Of a stretch of DNA of 64,000 nt, positions 8,081 through 15,641 are shown piece after piece. The notes below the pieces were generated by a model that ran no database searches, was not told where the DNA came from, and saw only the letters and a list, made by a program, of their open reading frames with translations. Both the position numbers and the translations under genes were made by a program. The stretch is taken from assembly GCF_018361265.1 (NCBI RefSeq), contig NZ_JAFLNH010000001.1, positions 1,922,001-1,986,000 of the forward strand, given 5' to 3'. Origin of the DNA: Mycobacterium sp. SM1. Lineage in GTDB: Bacteria; Actinomycetota; Actinomycetes; Mycobacteriales; Mycobacteriaceae. The first letter of the stretch is position 1. The number at the start of each line of letters is the position of its first letter.

Positions 8081-9427
8081 ATGACTGAACGAGAGGGTGA
8101 GTCCGTGGCCGAGGGCCCGACCGAAGACCAGCACGAGCATCCCGGAAACCACGAGGGCCAGCGTGACGAGACCAACACGACGCACGGCGCGGTGAACCAT
8201 CAGCCTCACCGTGGGCCCGACGATGTGCCCGCCGGGCAGCAGAGCAGGGTGATGCTGCTCGGTTCCGGTGAACTGAGCCGCGAGCTGGTGATCGCCTTTC
8301 AGCGCCTGGGTGCCGAGGTGATCGCCGTCGAGCGATATGGGGGCGCACCCGCACACGGCATAGCCGATCAGTCACTGGTGGTCAACATGACCGACACCGA
8401 GGAACTGGCCGCGGCGATCGGGCGGTTGCGACCCAATTTCGTCGTGAGCATGACCGGCGAGGTTGCTACCGACGCGCTGAATGCCGCTGCGGAATTCGGG
8501 TTCACCGAGGTTGTTCCCAGCGCCCACGCGGTGCTGCTGAGCGCCGACCGCGAGGGACTGCGGCGGTTGGCCGCCGACGACCTCGGGCTGCCCACCGCGC
8601 CGTTCTGGTTCGCCGGATCGCTCGATGAACTCAAGTCGGTGGCCGCCTACGCCGGGTTTCCGCTGTCGGTGACGCCGGTGGCTGCGGAGGCCGGCAAGGC
8701 GCGGTCGGTGCTGGCGCGGCCCGACGACATCGAGGCGGCCTGGCAGCGCGCGGTGGCCGCCAGCGGCCAGGGTGCTCACACCAGGGTGCTGGCCGAGACC
8801 GTGGTGGAGATCGACTTTCGGGTCACCTTGCTCACCGTGCGCAGCTATGGTCCGGCAGGGCCGGTGATCGAATTCTGCGCACCGATCGGGCACCGCGAGG
8901 TCGCCGGCGGCGTGCTGGAATCCTGGCAGCCGCAAGCGTTGAGCGAGGCGGCGATGGGTGTTGCCAAGTCGATCGCGGCGCGTATAGTCAAGGCACTCGG
9001 CGGGCGCGGGGTGTTCGGCGTCGAGCTGATGGTCAGTGGCGAAGAGGTGTACTTCTGCGATGTCACCGCGCTCCCATGTGAAAGCGGCCTGGTGACGCTG
9101 CGCACCCAGCGGCTATCGGAGTTCGAGCTGGCGGCCCGGGCGACTCTCGGCCTGCCGGTGGACACCATCATGATTTCACCGGGTGCCGCCCAGCTGATCT
9201 ATGCGGGCGATCAAGTGGGTGCTGCGCGTTCCCACGCGGCCCCGGCCGCGCCAGTCACCCTAGCCGATGTGCTCGCCGTGCCGGAAAGCGATGTTCGGGT
9301 GTTCGGTTGTGCGGCGGGCGGGCCCCGCAGGCTTGGCGTCGCGCTGGCCACCGCGCCCGACGTCGGGACGGCCCGGGACCGGGTCCGGCAAGTGTCGGCC
9401 GCGCTGCACCGGCTGCGCCAGTCGTGA
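8081..9427 (+). CDS. purT: PurT-like ATP-grasp protein (formate-dependent GAR transformylase homologue) with altered active site
   Basis: Overall similarity to PurT is clear: VMLLGSGELSRELVIAFQRL, RRLAADDLGLPTAPFWFA, ITLLTVR-like VTLLTVRSYG, CAPIGHRE, SWQPQALSE, ALGGRGVFGVEL and RRLGVALATA. PurT makes formyl-GAR from GAR, formate and ATP. Several substrate and nucleotide motifs are changed compared with the E. coli enzyme as I recall it. The GAR-binding EIEAI region reads MTGEV. The ATP-binding KPVMSSSGKGQ reads TPVAAEAGKAR. SPRPHDTG reads TALPCESG. The reaction may therefore be lost or altered. An acidic, His-rich tail of about 55 residues precedes the domain. Start ATG 8081; a GTG at 8105 preceded by GAGAGGGTGAG is an alternative. 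Confidence 0.85.
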   Translation: MTEREGESVAEGPTEDQHEHPGNHEGQRDETNTTHGAVNHQPHRGPDDVPAGQQSRVMLLGSGELSRELVIAFQRLGAEVIAVERYGGAPAHGIADQSLVVNMTDTEELAAAIGRLRPNFVVSMTGEVATDALNAAAEFGFTEVVPSAHAVLLSADREGLRRLAADDLGLPTAPFWFAGSLDELKSVAAYAGFPLSVTPVAAEAGKARSVLARPDDIEAAWQRAVAASGQGAHTRVLAETVVEIDFRVTLLTVRSYGPAGPVIEFCAPIGHREVAGGVLESWQPQALSEAAMGVAKSIAARIVKALGGRGVFGVELMVSGEEVYFCDVTALPCESGLVTLRTQRLSEFELAARATLGLPVDTIMISPGAAQLIYAGDQVGAARSHAAPAAPVTLADVLAVPESDVRVFGCAAGGPRRLGVALATAPDVGTARDRVRQVSAALHRLRQS

Positions 9428-9463
9428 GCAAAGCTGCCGGCACGATATGCGAGACTCGGGAAA

Positions 9464-9877
9464 GTGAGTTACGCAGGCGATATCACCCCGGAGCAGGCCT
9501 GGAAGCTGCTCTGCGAGCACTCCCGGGCGGTGCTGGTCGACGTGCGCACCGAAGCCGAATGGTGCTACGTCGGTCTGCCCGACCTCTCGAGCCTGGGCCG
9601 AGACGTGGTGTGCGTCGAGTGGAACCGCTTCGACGGCTCGCGCAACGAGAACTTCATCGCCGAGTTGTTGGAGCGTGTCCCGGCCACGGAAGACCGGCCG
9701 GTGGTGTTTATCTGCCGGTCGGGTCATCGGTCCATCGGTGCCGCCAAGGCCGCAACGGCGGCCGGGATAACCCCCGCGTTCAACGTGCTGGACGGTTTTG
9801 AAGGTCATCTCGACGACGCGGGTCATCGCGGCACCACCGGATGGCGGGCGATCGGGTTGCCCTGGAAGCAGTCGTAA
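9464..9877 (+). CDS. rhodanese-like sulfurtransferase (Rv0390-like)
   Basis: A single rhodanese domain of 137 residues. The active-site loop is VVFICRSGHRSIGAAKAA, with catalytic Cys in CRSGHRS and the basic residues that bind a sulfur or thiosulfate substrate. The N-terminal ITPEQAWKLL and VLVDVRTEAEW (the CH2A-type motif) complete the fold. It starts at a GTG (9464) and lies just after the purT homologue and before metZ. The adjacency to O-succinylhomoserine sulfhydrylase suggests a role in delivering reduced sulfur to homocysteine synthesis, but this is inference from gene order, which is the same in M. tuberculosis. Confidence 0.92.
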   Translation: MSYAGDITPEQAWKLLCEHSRAVLVDVRTEAEWCYVGLPDLSSLGRDVVCVEWNRFDGSRNENFIAELLERVPATEDRPVVFICRSGHRSIGAAKAATAAGITPAFNVLDGFEGHLDDAGHRGTTGWRAIGLPWKQS

Positions 9878-9885
9878 CGCGCGGC

Positions 9886-10185
9886 GACGATGCAGAGCGC
9901 AGCGATGAGGAGGAGCCGCGCAGATGGCTGGCGGGCGACGATGCAGAGCGCAGCGATGAGGAGGAGCCGCGCAGATGGCTGGCGGGCGACGATGCAGAGC
10001 GCAGCGATGAGGAGGAGCCGCGCAGATGGCTGGCGGGCGACGATGCAGAGCGCAGCGATGAGGAGGAGCCGCGCAGATGGCTGGCGGGCGACGATGCAGA
10101 GCGCAGCGATGAGGAGGAGCCGCGCAGATGGCTGGCGGGCGACGATGCAGAGCGCAGCGATGAGGAGGAGCCGCGCAGATGGCTG
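9886..10185 (+). repeat. 51-bp tandem repeat array (MIRU-like), six copies
   Basis: Six head-to-tail copies of a 51-bp unit, effectively identical, fill the gap between the rhodanese and metZ; units start at 9886, 9937, 9988, 10039, 10090 and 10141, the last being incomplete. Each holds GACGATGCAGAGCG, then GATGAGGAGGAG (a strong ribosome binding site), then 8 bases and ATGGCTG. The sixth ATG (10179) is the metZ start. The other five ATGs open 11-codon frames (MAGGRRCRAQR) that stop at the TGA next to the following ribosome binding site. The layout matches mycobacterial interspersed repetitive units, which carry small overlapping ORFs between genes of an operon. Copy number is likely variable among strains. 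Confidence 0.95.
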
Positions 10186-11399
10186 ACCCACCTTCGATCC
10201 GCACCCCGGCGCCGCTGCCTGGCAGTGTCAGCCAGGCAACTATCGGGGCACGCGGCGGGCTTTTGCGATCCGGGTTCGAAGAAACCGCTGAAGCGATGTA
10301 TTTGACGTCGGGCTACGTCTACCAATCGGCCGCAGACGCCGAGAAAGCGTTCGCCGGCGAAGTCGACCGTTACGTGTACTCGCGCTACGGCAACCCGACC
10401 GTCACGATGTTCGAGGAGCGGCTGCGCCTGCTGGAGGGAGCTCCGGCGGCGTTCGCCACCGCCAGCGGGATGGCCGCGGTGTTTGTTGCGCTGGGCGCCC
10501 TGCTGGGTGCCGGTGACCGGCTGGTCGCGGCGCGCAGCCTATTCGGGTCGTGCTTTGTGGTGTGCAACGAGATCCTGCCGCGCTGGGGTGTTGAGACCGT
10601 ATTCGTCGATGGCGACGACCTATCGCAGTGGGAGCGGGCGCTCTCGGTGCCCACTCAGGCGGTGTTCTTTGAGACCCCGTCCAATCCCATGCAGTCGCTG
10701 GTAGACATCGCCGCGGTGACCGAGCTGGCCCACGCCTCCGGGGCGAAAGTGGTGTTGGACAACGTCTTCGCCACTCCTCTTCTACAGCATGGCTTTCCGC
10801 TTGGGGTTGACGTAGTGGTGTACTCGGGCACCAAGCACATCGACGGGCAGGGGCGCGTGCTGGGGGGAGCCATCCTCGGCGACAAGGAGTACATTGACGG
10901 GCCAGTGCAGAAGCTGATGCGACACACCGGTCCGGCGATAAGCGCTTTCAACGCCTGGATTCTGCTCAAAGGTCTTGAGACACTTGCTATTCGGGTCGAA
11001 CACTGCAATGCGTCAGCGCAGCGGGTGGCCGAGTACTTGGAGGGGCACCCCGCGGTGAGTTGGGTCCGCTACCCCTACCTACCGTCCCACCCCCAATACG
11101 ACCTGGCCAAGCGTCAGATGTCCGGAGGTGGGACCGTGGTCACGTTCGCACTTGACGTCCCCGAAAGCGCGGGCAAGCGGCGGGCCTTCGAGGTGCTGGA
11201 TAAGCTGCGGTTAATCGATATCTCCAACAATCTCGGTGACGCGAAATCACTTATCACCCATCCCGCGACTACGACTCATCGCGCAATGGGCCCGGAGGGG
11301 CGCGCCGCGATCGGGCTGGGCGACAACGTGGTCCGTATTTCCATCGGCCTGGAAAGCACCGAGGACCTAATCGCCGACCTCGACCAGGCCTTGCGCTAG
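10179..11399 (+). CDS. metZ: O-succinylhomoserine sulfhydrylase
   Basis: A 406-residue PLP enzyme of the Cys/Met metabolism family that makes homocysteine directly from O-succinylhomoserine and sulfide. Visible are YSRYGNPTVTMFEERL (cofactor phosphate/pyridine region), ASGMAAVF, FETPSNPM, VLDNVFATPLLQ (Asp binding the pyridine nitrogen) and the Schiff-base lysine in VVYSGTKHIDGQGRV. The C-terminal SLGDAKSLITHPA-type region (LGDAKSLITHPATTTH) is intact. Its start codon and ribosome binding site (GAGGAGGAG, 10162-10170) lie inside the last copy of the 51-bp array, so translation and any variation of the array are physically linked. Co-directional with the rhodanese gene. Confidence 0.96.
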   Translation: MADPPSIRTPAPLPGSVSQATIGARGGLLRSGFEETAEAMYLTSGYVYQSAADAEKAFAGEVDRYVYSRYGNPTVTMFEERLRLLEGAPAAFATASGMAAVFVALGALLGAGDRLVAARSLFGSCFVVCNEILPRWGVETVFVDGDDLSQWERALSVPTQAVFFETPSNPMQSLVDIAAVTELAHASGAKVVLDNVFATPLLQHGFPLGVDVVVYSGTKHIDGQGRVLGGAILGDKEYIDGPVQKLMRHTGPAISAFNAWILLKGLETLAIRVEHCNASAQRVAEYLEGHPAVSWVRYPYLPSHPQYDLAKRQMSGGGTVVTFALDVPESAGKRRAFEVLDKLRLIDISNNLGDAKSLITHPATTTHRAMGPEGRAAIGLGDNVVRISIGLESTEDLIADLDQALR

Positions 11400-11887
11400 C
11401 GGCGCCCACCGCAGATCGGCGATTGCCAGGCCGCCGCGCGACGGCTTCCGGCAAAACCGCGATGTCAGCCGGCGCGGACGGGATGGCGCAGGCGCGCACG
11501 GAGACGGCCGTTCTCGGCGGCCAGGATGTGGCTATCGGCCGGCTGAGCACAGCCGATTTGTACGTTGGCACCGGCCGATCTACCGTGGGGTGGGCGAACC
11601 CAGCCGATAGCGGCCCCCGCTGCGCGAGCGGGCGATCGCGCAGCGTTGACATGGCGGTGGAGGACGGTCGACAGTGGCCCAGACTTCTCGGAAGAGCCAT
11701 CATCATTGGCCTCAGAATTTCACGGTGGCCCGGGTTCTGCTGTGGCGGTCTGCGAGGTGGCAGCTTTGTCGAGGTTTTGAGGTTGGGGGTAGGCGGCGGC
11801 GCCGCGTGTCGTGCGGTGACGCCGGGTCCTTTATCCCGGGGGTGGTTACTCCTTTCTTGGGGTCGAGCGGGCACAGGGGCCTGTGGG
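11400..11887. other. gap between metZ and the IS1380-like transposase; no gene recognised
   Basis: Frames here are long only because of high G+C. None of the products resembles a known protein. H37Rv has ndhA on the opposite strand after metZ, but I see no convincing ndh sequence. The part after about 11700 (CCTCAGAATTTCACGG onwards) probably belongs to the 3' end of the IS element, since the minus-strand sequence beyond the transposase stop is non-coding. Exact inverted-repeat ends could not be set by eye. Confidence 0.5.
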
Positions 11888-13288
11888 TCAGGGTATGGCG
11901 CGGACCCTGTTGAGGGCGTCGGCGAATTCTTTTGCCCAGGGCCAGGTTTGGGGGATCCGCAGGATCAGGTAGCGGGATCGTTTGATCAGCCGGGCCGCGG
12001 CGTGCAGCAGCCGGTAGCGCAGGGTGGCGGGTTCGGCTTTGGCCAGTGGGCCGTCCAGCAGTAGCAGTCGCATCCAGCACAGCAGGTCGATGGCGATCGC
12101 GACGGCGGTGACCCAAGCGGTGTTGATGGCGAACGAGTGTGAGGGCCAGCGGGCCAGGCCGGTGTCTTTGCCGGTGCGGATGAAGCCCTCCACCCGGGCG
12201 TGGACGCGGTGGCGGGCTTCTAGTCGCTGGGGTTGTCCACCGGCAGTCGAGGTGGCGAGGACCTGGTAGCGGTAGCCGGCCAGCTGCTCGAACAACGACA
12301 ACTGGGTGCCGTGTTCGATTTCTTCGCGCCGCACCAGGACGCGCATGCCGGCCGGCCAGCCGACCAGCTGATCCCCTCCGGTGCTGTGGCGCAGCAGCCC
12401 GGTCAACTCGGCGACCTGGGCGTCGTCGCGGGCCGCCCCGGTGGCATCCAGCGCGGCTTGCCATCCCGCATCGGGCATCTGGCCGATCGCGACCCGGACC
12501 CGCTCATCGAGGTCGAATCCGACCGAGTAGCCCACCGACATCCCCGGCCGGGCATTGAGTTTCTCCAGGTGTTCGACGACGGCGTGGCTTGAACCCGCGC
12601 CGTCGATGGTGACCAGCAACTTGCGGCGCCACGTGGCCGGGATCGCCGCGATCGCGGCGTCGATGATCGCGATATGATCGGCCGCGGTGTTCGAGCCGGC
12701 GTTGCCGGGACGGGCGATCACCGCCAGCAGTTCGCCGGTGTTGTCACACCACGCCAACAGCGGGTGGAAGCCAAACCCGCCTTTGAAATTGCCTGCGGCG
12801 TGCTGCTTATCGCTGTGCGACTGAATCAGCGAGGCGTCGATGCGGATCACGATCGTGTCCCCGAGGTCCCCATAGCAGGTCTGCGAAGCCGGGATCGCAC
12901 CGTGGCGGGCCTCGATCGCCTCCCACACCCGAGAGCGGACCTTGTTGCGCACGGCCGTGACCTCGGTGATGCTCTGCTTGTCGATCTCGCCCAGGGACCG
13001 CCACATCGTCGGAACCGACGCCACCGCCTCAAACAACCGGTGCTGATCGCGCAGCACCGCGGTGCCGGCCAGGTTCTGTGCTCCGCCCGCGATCGATACC
13101 GCCACATCGCGCAACACCGCGCCTCGGTCGTGGGTGACTTCTGGGCGCGACAGCACCGACGACAAACCGCTGGTCAAACCCAGATTGTCGGCCAGCAACC
13201 GGGGTATCACGTTACCGGCGTGCCCGACCACGTCGTCGCCACGGACCTCAACTCGGACATTCTTCGACCAACCCGTAGTATCCTGCAT
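11888..13288 (-). CDS. IS1380-family transposase
   Basis: A 466-residue DDE transposase. Family traits are the N-terminal VIPRLLADNLGLTSGLS, the first catalytic aspartate in IVIRIDASLIQSHSDKQ followed by FKGGFGFHPLLAWCDNTGE and ARPGNAGSNTAADH. A second acidic site lies in VTIDGAGSSHAVVEHL, and the C-terminal end is HAAARLIKRSRYLILRIP. The reading frame is unbroken, so the enzyme may be active. The ATG at 13288 (MQDTTGW) is the first in frame. The gene is minus-strand, opposite to metZ and to the downstream glycosidase. I place it in the IS1380 family on these motifs; I cannot name the exact element. Confidence 0.88.
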   Translation of the reverse strand: MQDTTGWSKNVRVEVRGDDVVGHAGNVIPRLLADNLGLTSGLSSVLSRPEVTHDRGAVLRDVAVSIAGGAQNLAGTAVLRDQHRLFEAVASVPTMWRSLGEIDKQSITEVTAVRNKVRSRVWEAIEARHGAIPASQTCYGDLGDTIVIRIDASLIQSHSDKQHAAGNFKGGFGFHPLLAWCDNTGELLAVIARPGNAGSNTAADHIAIIDAAIAAIPATWRRKLLVTIDGAGSSHAVVEHLEKLNARPGMSVGYSVGFDLDERVRVAIGQMPDAGWQAALDATGAARDDAQVAELTGLLRHSTGGDQLVGWPAGMRVLVRREEIEHGTQLSLFEQLAGYRYQVLATSTAGGQPQRLEARHRVHARVEGFIRTGKDTGLARWPSHSFAINTAWVTAVAIAIDLLCWMRLLLLDGPLAKAEPATLRYRLLHAAARLIKRSRYLILRIPQTWPWAKEFADALNRVRAIP

Positions 13289-13293
13289 CTGAC

Positions 13294-13358
13294 AGGTGCA
13301 CTCCCATCCTGGATAACCGTGCCTCGAATACTCCGATTATCCTTGCGGTAGTGCACCT
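13294..13358. repeat. inverted repeat / hairpin upstream of the IS1380-like transposase
   Basis: The arms 13294-13319 and 13333-13358 pair imperfectly. AGGTGCACT at the outer end matches AGTGCACCT exactly, and GGATAACCG pairs with CGATTATCC with one mismatch, around a loop of about 13 bases. Positioned just before the transposase start, it may shield the gene from read-through transcription or hide its ribosome binding site, as in other IS elements. It could also be part of the terminal repeat. Confidence 0.7.
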
Positions 13359-13507
13359 TTCACGTTAGCGACACCCCTGAGCTCCACATTCGATGAAAAA
13401 TCCAGGTTGGCGCCGACCGGCGAGGGGTAACGGTTCGCATCGCAACGCAATCGCGACTCGCTTGGCAAATGCCAGGGTTACCGTTCTGGGCCAATTATGG
13501 TCAGCTT

Positions 13508-14638
13508 GTGTACCGTCGAACGGTCCTGAAGCTACCGTTGTTGCTGGCAGCAGGCACTGCGATGACCCAATTACCTCGCGCCTCCGGGGAACCGGGCCGG
13601 TGGTCGCCTGATCGCGCCCACCGCTGGTATCAGGCGCAAGGCTGGCGTGTCGGCGCCAATTACATACCCTCGAACGCCATCAACCAGCTGGAGATGTTTC
13701 AGGCCGGCACCTATGACCCCCGGCGCATCGATACCGAGTTGGGCTGGGCCCGGTTCCATGGTCTTAACACCGTGCGGGTGTTCCTTCATGATCAGCTATG
13801 GGCCCAGGATCGCCGTGGCTTTCAAACCCGTCTCGCGCAGTTCGTCGGCATCGCAGCCCGTCACCGCATCAAACCACTTTTTGTGTTGTTCGACTCCTGC
13901 TGGGATCCGTTCCCCAGGCCCGGCCCACAGCGCGCGCCAAAGCCCGGCATACACAACTCCGGCTGGGTGCAGAGCCCCGGCGCTGAACGCATCGCCGATC
14001 GCAGCTATACCCGTGTGCTGTATGACTATGTCACGGGAATATTGAGCCAATTTCGCAATGACGATCGCGTTTTAGCCTGGGATCTATGGAACGAGCCCGA
14101 CAACCCCGCGCGGGTGTACCACGAGGTCGAGCGCAAAGACAAACAGGAGCGTGTCGCCGATCTGTTTCCCCAGGTGGTCCGCTGGGCGCGTTCGGTTAAT
14201 CCCAGCCAACCGTTAACAAGCGCTGTGTGGCAAGGTAATTGGGCAGATCCCGAGAACCGCAGCACTATTAGCGCGCTTCAGCTCGACAACTCCGATGTCA
14301 TCACCTTTCACTGCTATGGTGAACCGGCGGCGTTTGAGTCCCGGATCAGCGAGCTTTCCCCGCTGGGCCGGCCGATCCTCTGCACCGAGTACATGGCCCG
14401 GACCCTGGGCAGCACGGTTGACGGAATCCTGCCAATCGCAAAGCGCTACAACGTAAGTGCTCTGAACTGGGGGCTGGTCGCTGGGAAGACCCAGACCTAT
14501 TTCCCTTGGGACTCGTGGGATCATCCGTATTCGACGATCCCGGACGTGTGGTTCCACGATCTGCTACGTCCCGATGGACGCCCTTTTCAGGACAGCGAAG
14601 TTCAGACGATCAAAACCCTCAGCGCCCAGCCGGCATAG
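13508..14638 (+). CDS. exported glycoside hydrolase family 5-like protein
   Basis: A 376-residue putative glycosidase. It begins with a twin-arginine type signal (VYRRTVLKLPLLLAAGTAMT, with RRTVLK), so export by Tat is likely. The rest is a TIM-barrel of the GH5/cellulase type: GWRVGANYIPSNAINQLEMF, LNTVRVFLHDQLW, the acid/base Glu in LAWDLWNEPDNP (about residue 195), and the nucleophile Glu in PILCTEYMAR (about 293). Substrate is unknown; beta-mannan, beta-glucan or a glycolipid are possible. I choose the GTG at 13508 because the signal starts there; a longer frame begins at 13469. It is transcribed away from the IS element. Confidence 0.85.
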   Translation: MYRRTVLKLPLLLAAGTAMTQLPRASGEPGRWSPDRAHRWYQAQGWRVGANYIPSNAINQLEMFQAGTYDPRRIDTELGWARFHGLNTVRVFLHDQLWAQDRRGFQTRLAQFVGIAARHRIKPLFVLFDSCWDPFPRPGPQRAPKPGIHNSGWVQSPGAERIADRSYTRVLYDYVTGILSQFRNDDRVLAWDLWNEPDNPARVYHEVERKDKQERVADLFPQVVRWARSVNPSQPLTSAVWQGNWADPENRSTISALQLDNSDVITFHCYGEPAAFESRISELSPLGRPILCTEYMARTLGSTVDGILPIAKRYNVSALNWGLVAGKTQTYFPWDSWDHPYSTIPDVWFHDLLRPDGRPFQDSEVQTIKTLSAQPA

Positions 14639-14683
14639 CCGTGTGATCGCCCGGAGCGTCCAGCGCGTCCAGCGTCGGCTCCT

Positions 14684-15109
14684 TTAGGCGGGCACCACCG
14701 CGGTGTCGTTGTCTTCGGGAAGATCATGCCGGACGGCGCGCACCCTGCCGCCGGGCAGGCACACCGCGTAACCGCGGTATTTGCCGTATAACTCCCATGC
14801 GATTCGATGAGCATCGCTGTACACGTCAATCTGGTGGCCGGTCGAGAACTCGAGGTGCAGATGGCCGTTTTCAGTGCAGGTGGCCCGCGTGCAGGTGGCT
14901 CCTGCGAAATCCAGCAGGGGCCGCTGGCGGCCGGGAAGGTTGCCGGGATCGATAATCACCTGCTCGACCGGGTGCAGTCCCACGGGGGGCAGGGTAAGCA
15001 GCAGCGATCCGGAAATGACGAGTTGGTTGTGATCGCCCAGGCTGAGCACCAGTCCGTCCCGGAGCGTGATGCGCTGGACGGCGTGTCCTTCGATCCACTG
15101 GTTGAGCAT
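14684..15109 (-). CDS. DUF6188-type conserved protein
   Basis: A 141-residue, beta-rich soluble protein (MLNQWIEGHAVQRITLRDGL, LSLGDHNQLVISGSLLLTLP, HLHLEFSTGHQIDVYSDAH, AWELYGKYRGYAVCLPGGRVR). I place it in the actinobacterial DUF6188 family, for which no function is known. No signal peptide or membrane segment is visible. It is convergent with the glycosidase gene. The ATG at 15109 begins the conserved sequence. The upstream 15110-15354 region has short direct repeats (CGGCCGAAA and GGCGGTTAG, each two or three times) and no gene. Confidence 0.75.
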   Translation of the reverse strand: MLNQWIEGHAVQRITLRDGLVLSLGDHNQLVISGSLLLTLPPVGLHPVEQVIIDPGNLPGRQRPLLDFAGATCTRATCTENGHLHLEFSTGHQIDVYSDAHRIAWELYGKYRGYAVCLPGGRVRAVRHDLPEDNDTAVVPA

Positions 15110-15354
15110 GACTCGTCCTCCGGCCTGTCATTCGCGCGCGATACCGTCAGTATCGCTACGATACTAGCAGTCTTGTTCGCGTCCGTAATGTCCGAAACGG
15201 CCGAAACGGCCGAAATGTCCGTGATCCCGTAATCCGGGGGACCCCGGCGGGCTTGGCGAGCAGGGTGGGGCCGATTAGCTAGCCGCACGCGGCACATCGC
15301 CGCGCGCCGTCATCCGGCGGTCAAGGCGGTTAGGGCGGTTAGGGCGAAGCCCGG

Positions 15355-15630
15355 CTAGAGATAGATGTCGAGCAGCACCGCCCCGGTGAGCGCCACGGGG
15401 AGAACCGGCAGAGCAAACGCGAACGCCGCCCATGGGAACCGGCGTGCACGACGCAGCCGCCAGCCCCACATCCCGGCCGCGAGCGCAAGCGCACCCGAAA
15501 GGGCCAACACGTCCAGGCTCCAGCGGCTCGCCGTCGTGGTCGCCTCGCCGATTGAAAAGGCCACCAGCCAGCCGATGTAGCCGACGACCATTCCGCCGGC
15601 AACGCTTGCGGCGGTCTCGCCACGAATCAT
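15355..15630 (-). CDS. small membrane protein (Rv0463-like)
   Basis: A 91-residue hydrophobic protein with three probable membrane helices: ASVAGGMVVGYIGWLVAFSI, LDVLALSGALALAAGMWGW and FAFALPVLPVALTGAVLLDI, with a basic RRARRF loop between the last two. I start at the ATG at 15630 (MIRGETAAS), 12 bases after the lpdC stop; the frame is open further but would lie inside lpdC. It resembles Rv0463, which follows lpdC in M. tuberculosis. Function is unknown; co-transcription with lpdC is likely. Confidence 0.8.
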   Translation of the reverse strand: MIRGETAASVAGGMVVGYIGWLVAFSIGEATTTASRWSLDVLALSGALALAAGMWGWRLRRARRFPWAAFAFALPVLPVALTGAVLLDIYL

Positions 15631-15641
15631 GAGAAGCCCGC

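Larger units (their letters stand above)
11888..13360 (-). mobile_element. IS1380-like insertion sequence (ends not resolved)
   Basis: The core is one intact transposase gene. Upstream of it lies a strong hairpin (13294-13358). The left boundary is probably between 11690 and 11720 and the right boundary between 13360 and 13380, but I could not match terminal inverted repeats or a 4-bp target duplication. The element separates metZ from a block (glycosidase to lpdC) whose H37Rv counterpart lies about 70 genes away, so it marks a rearrangement junction. Confidence 0.75.

Noticed and set aside
9886..10185. CRISPR array
   Set aside because: Units are contiguous with no variable spacers and no cas genes are near.
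9841..10305. A 154-residue frame made of 17-residue repeats (DDAERSDEEEPRRWLAG), as a possible repeat protein
   Set aside because: The 51-bp period is a multiple of three and the unit has no stop in several frames on both strands, so open frames arise automatically. The unit's ribosome binding site and its role as metZ start explain it better.
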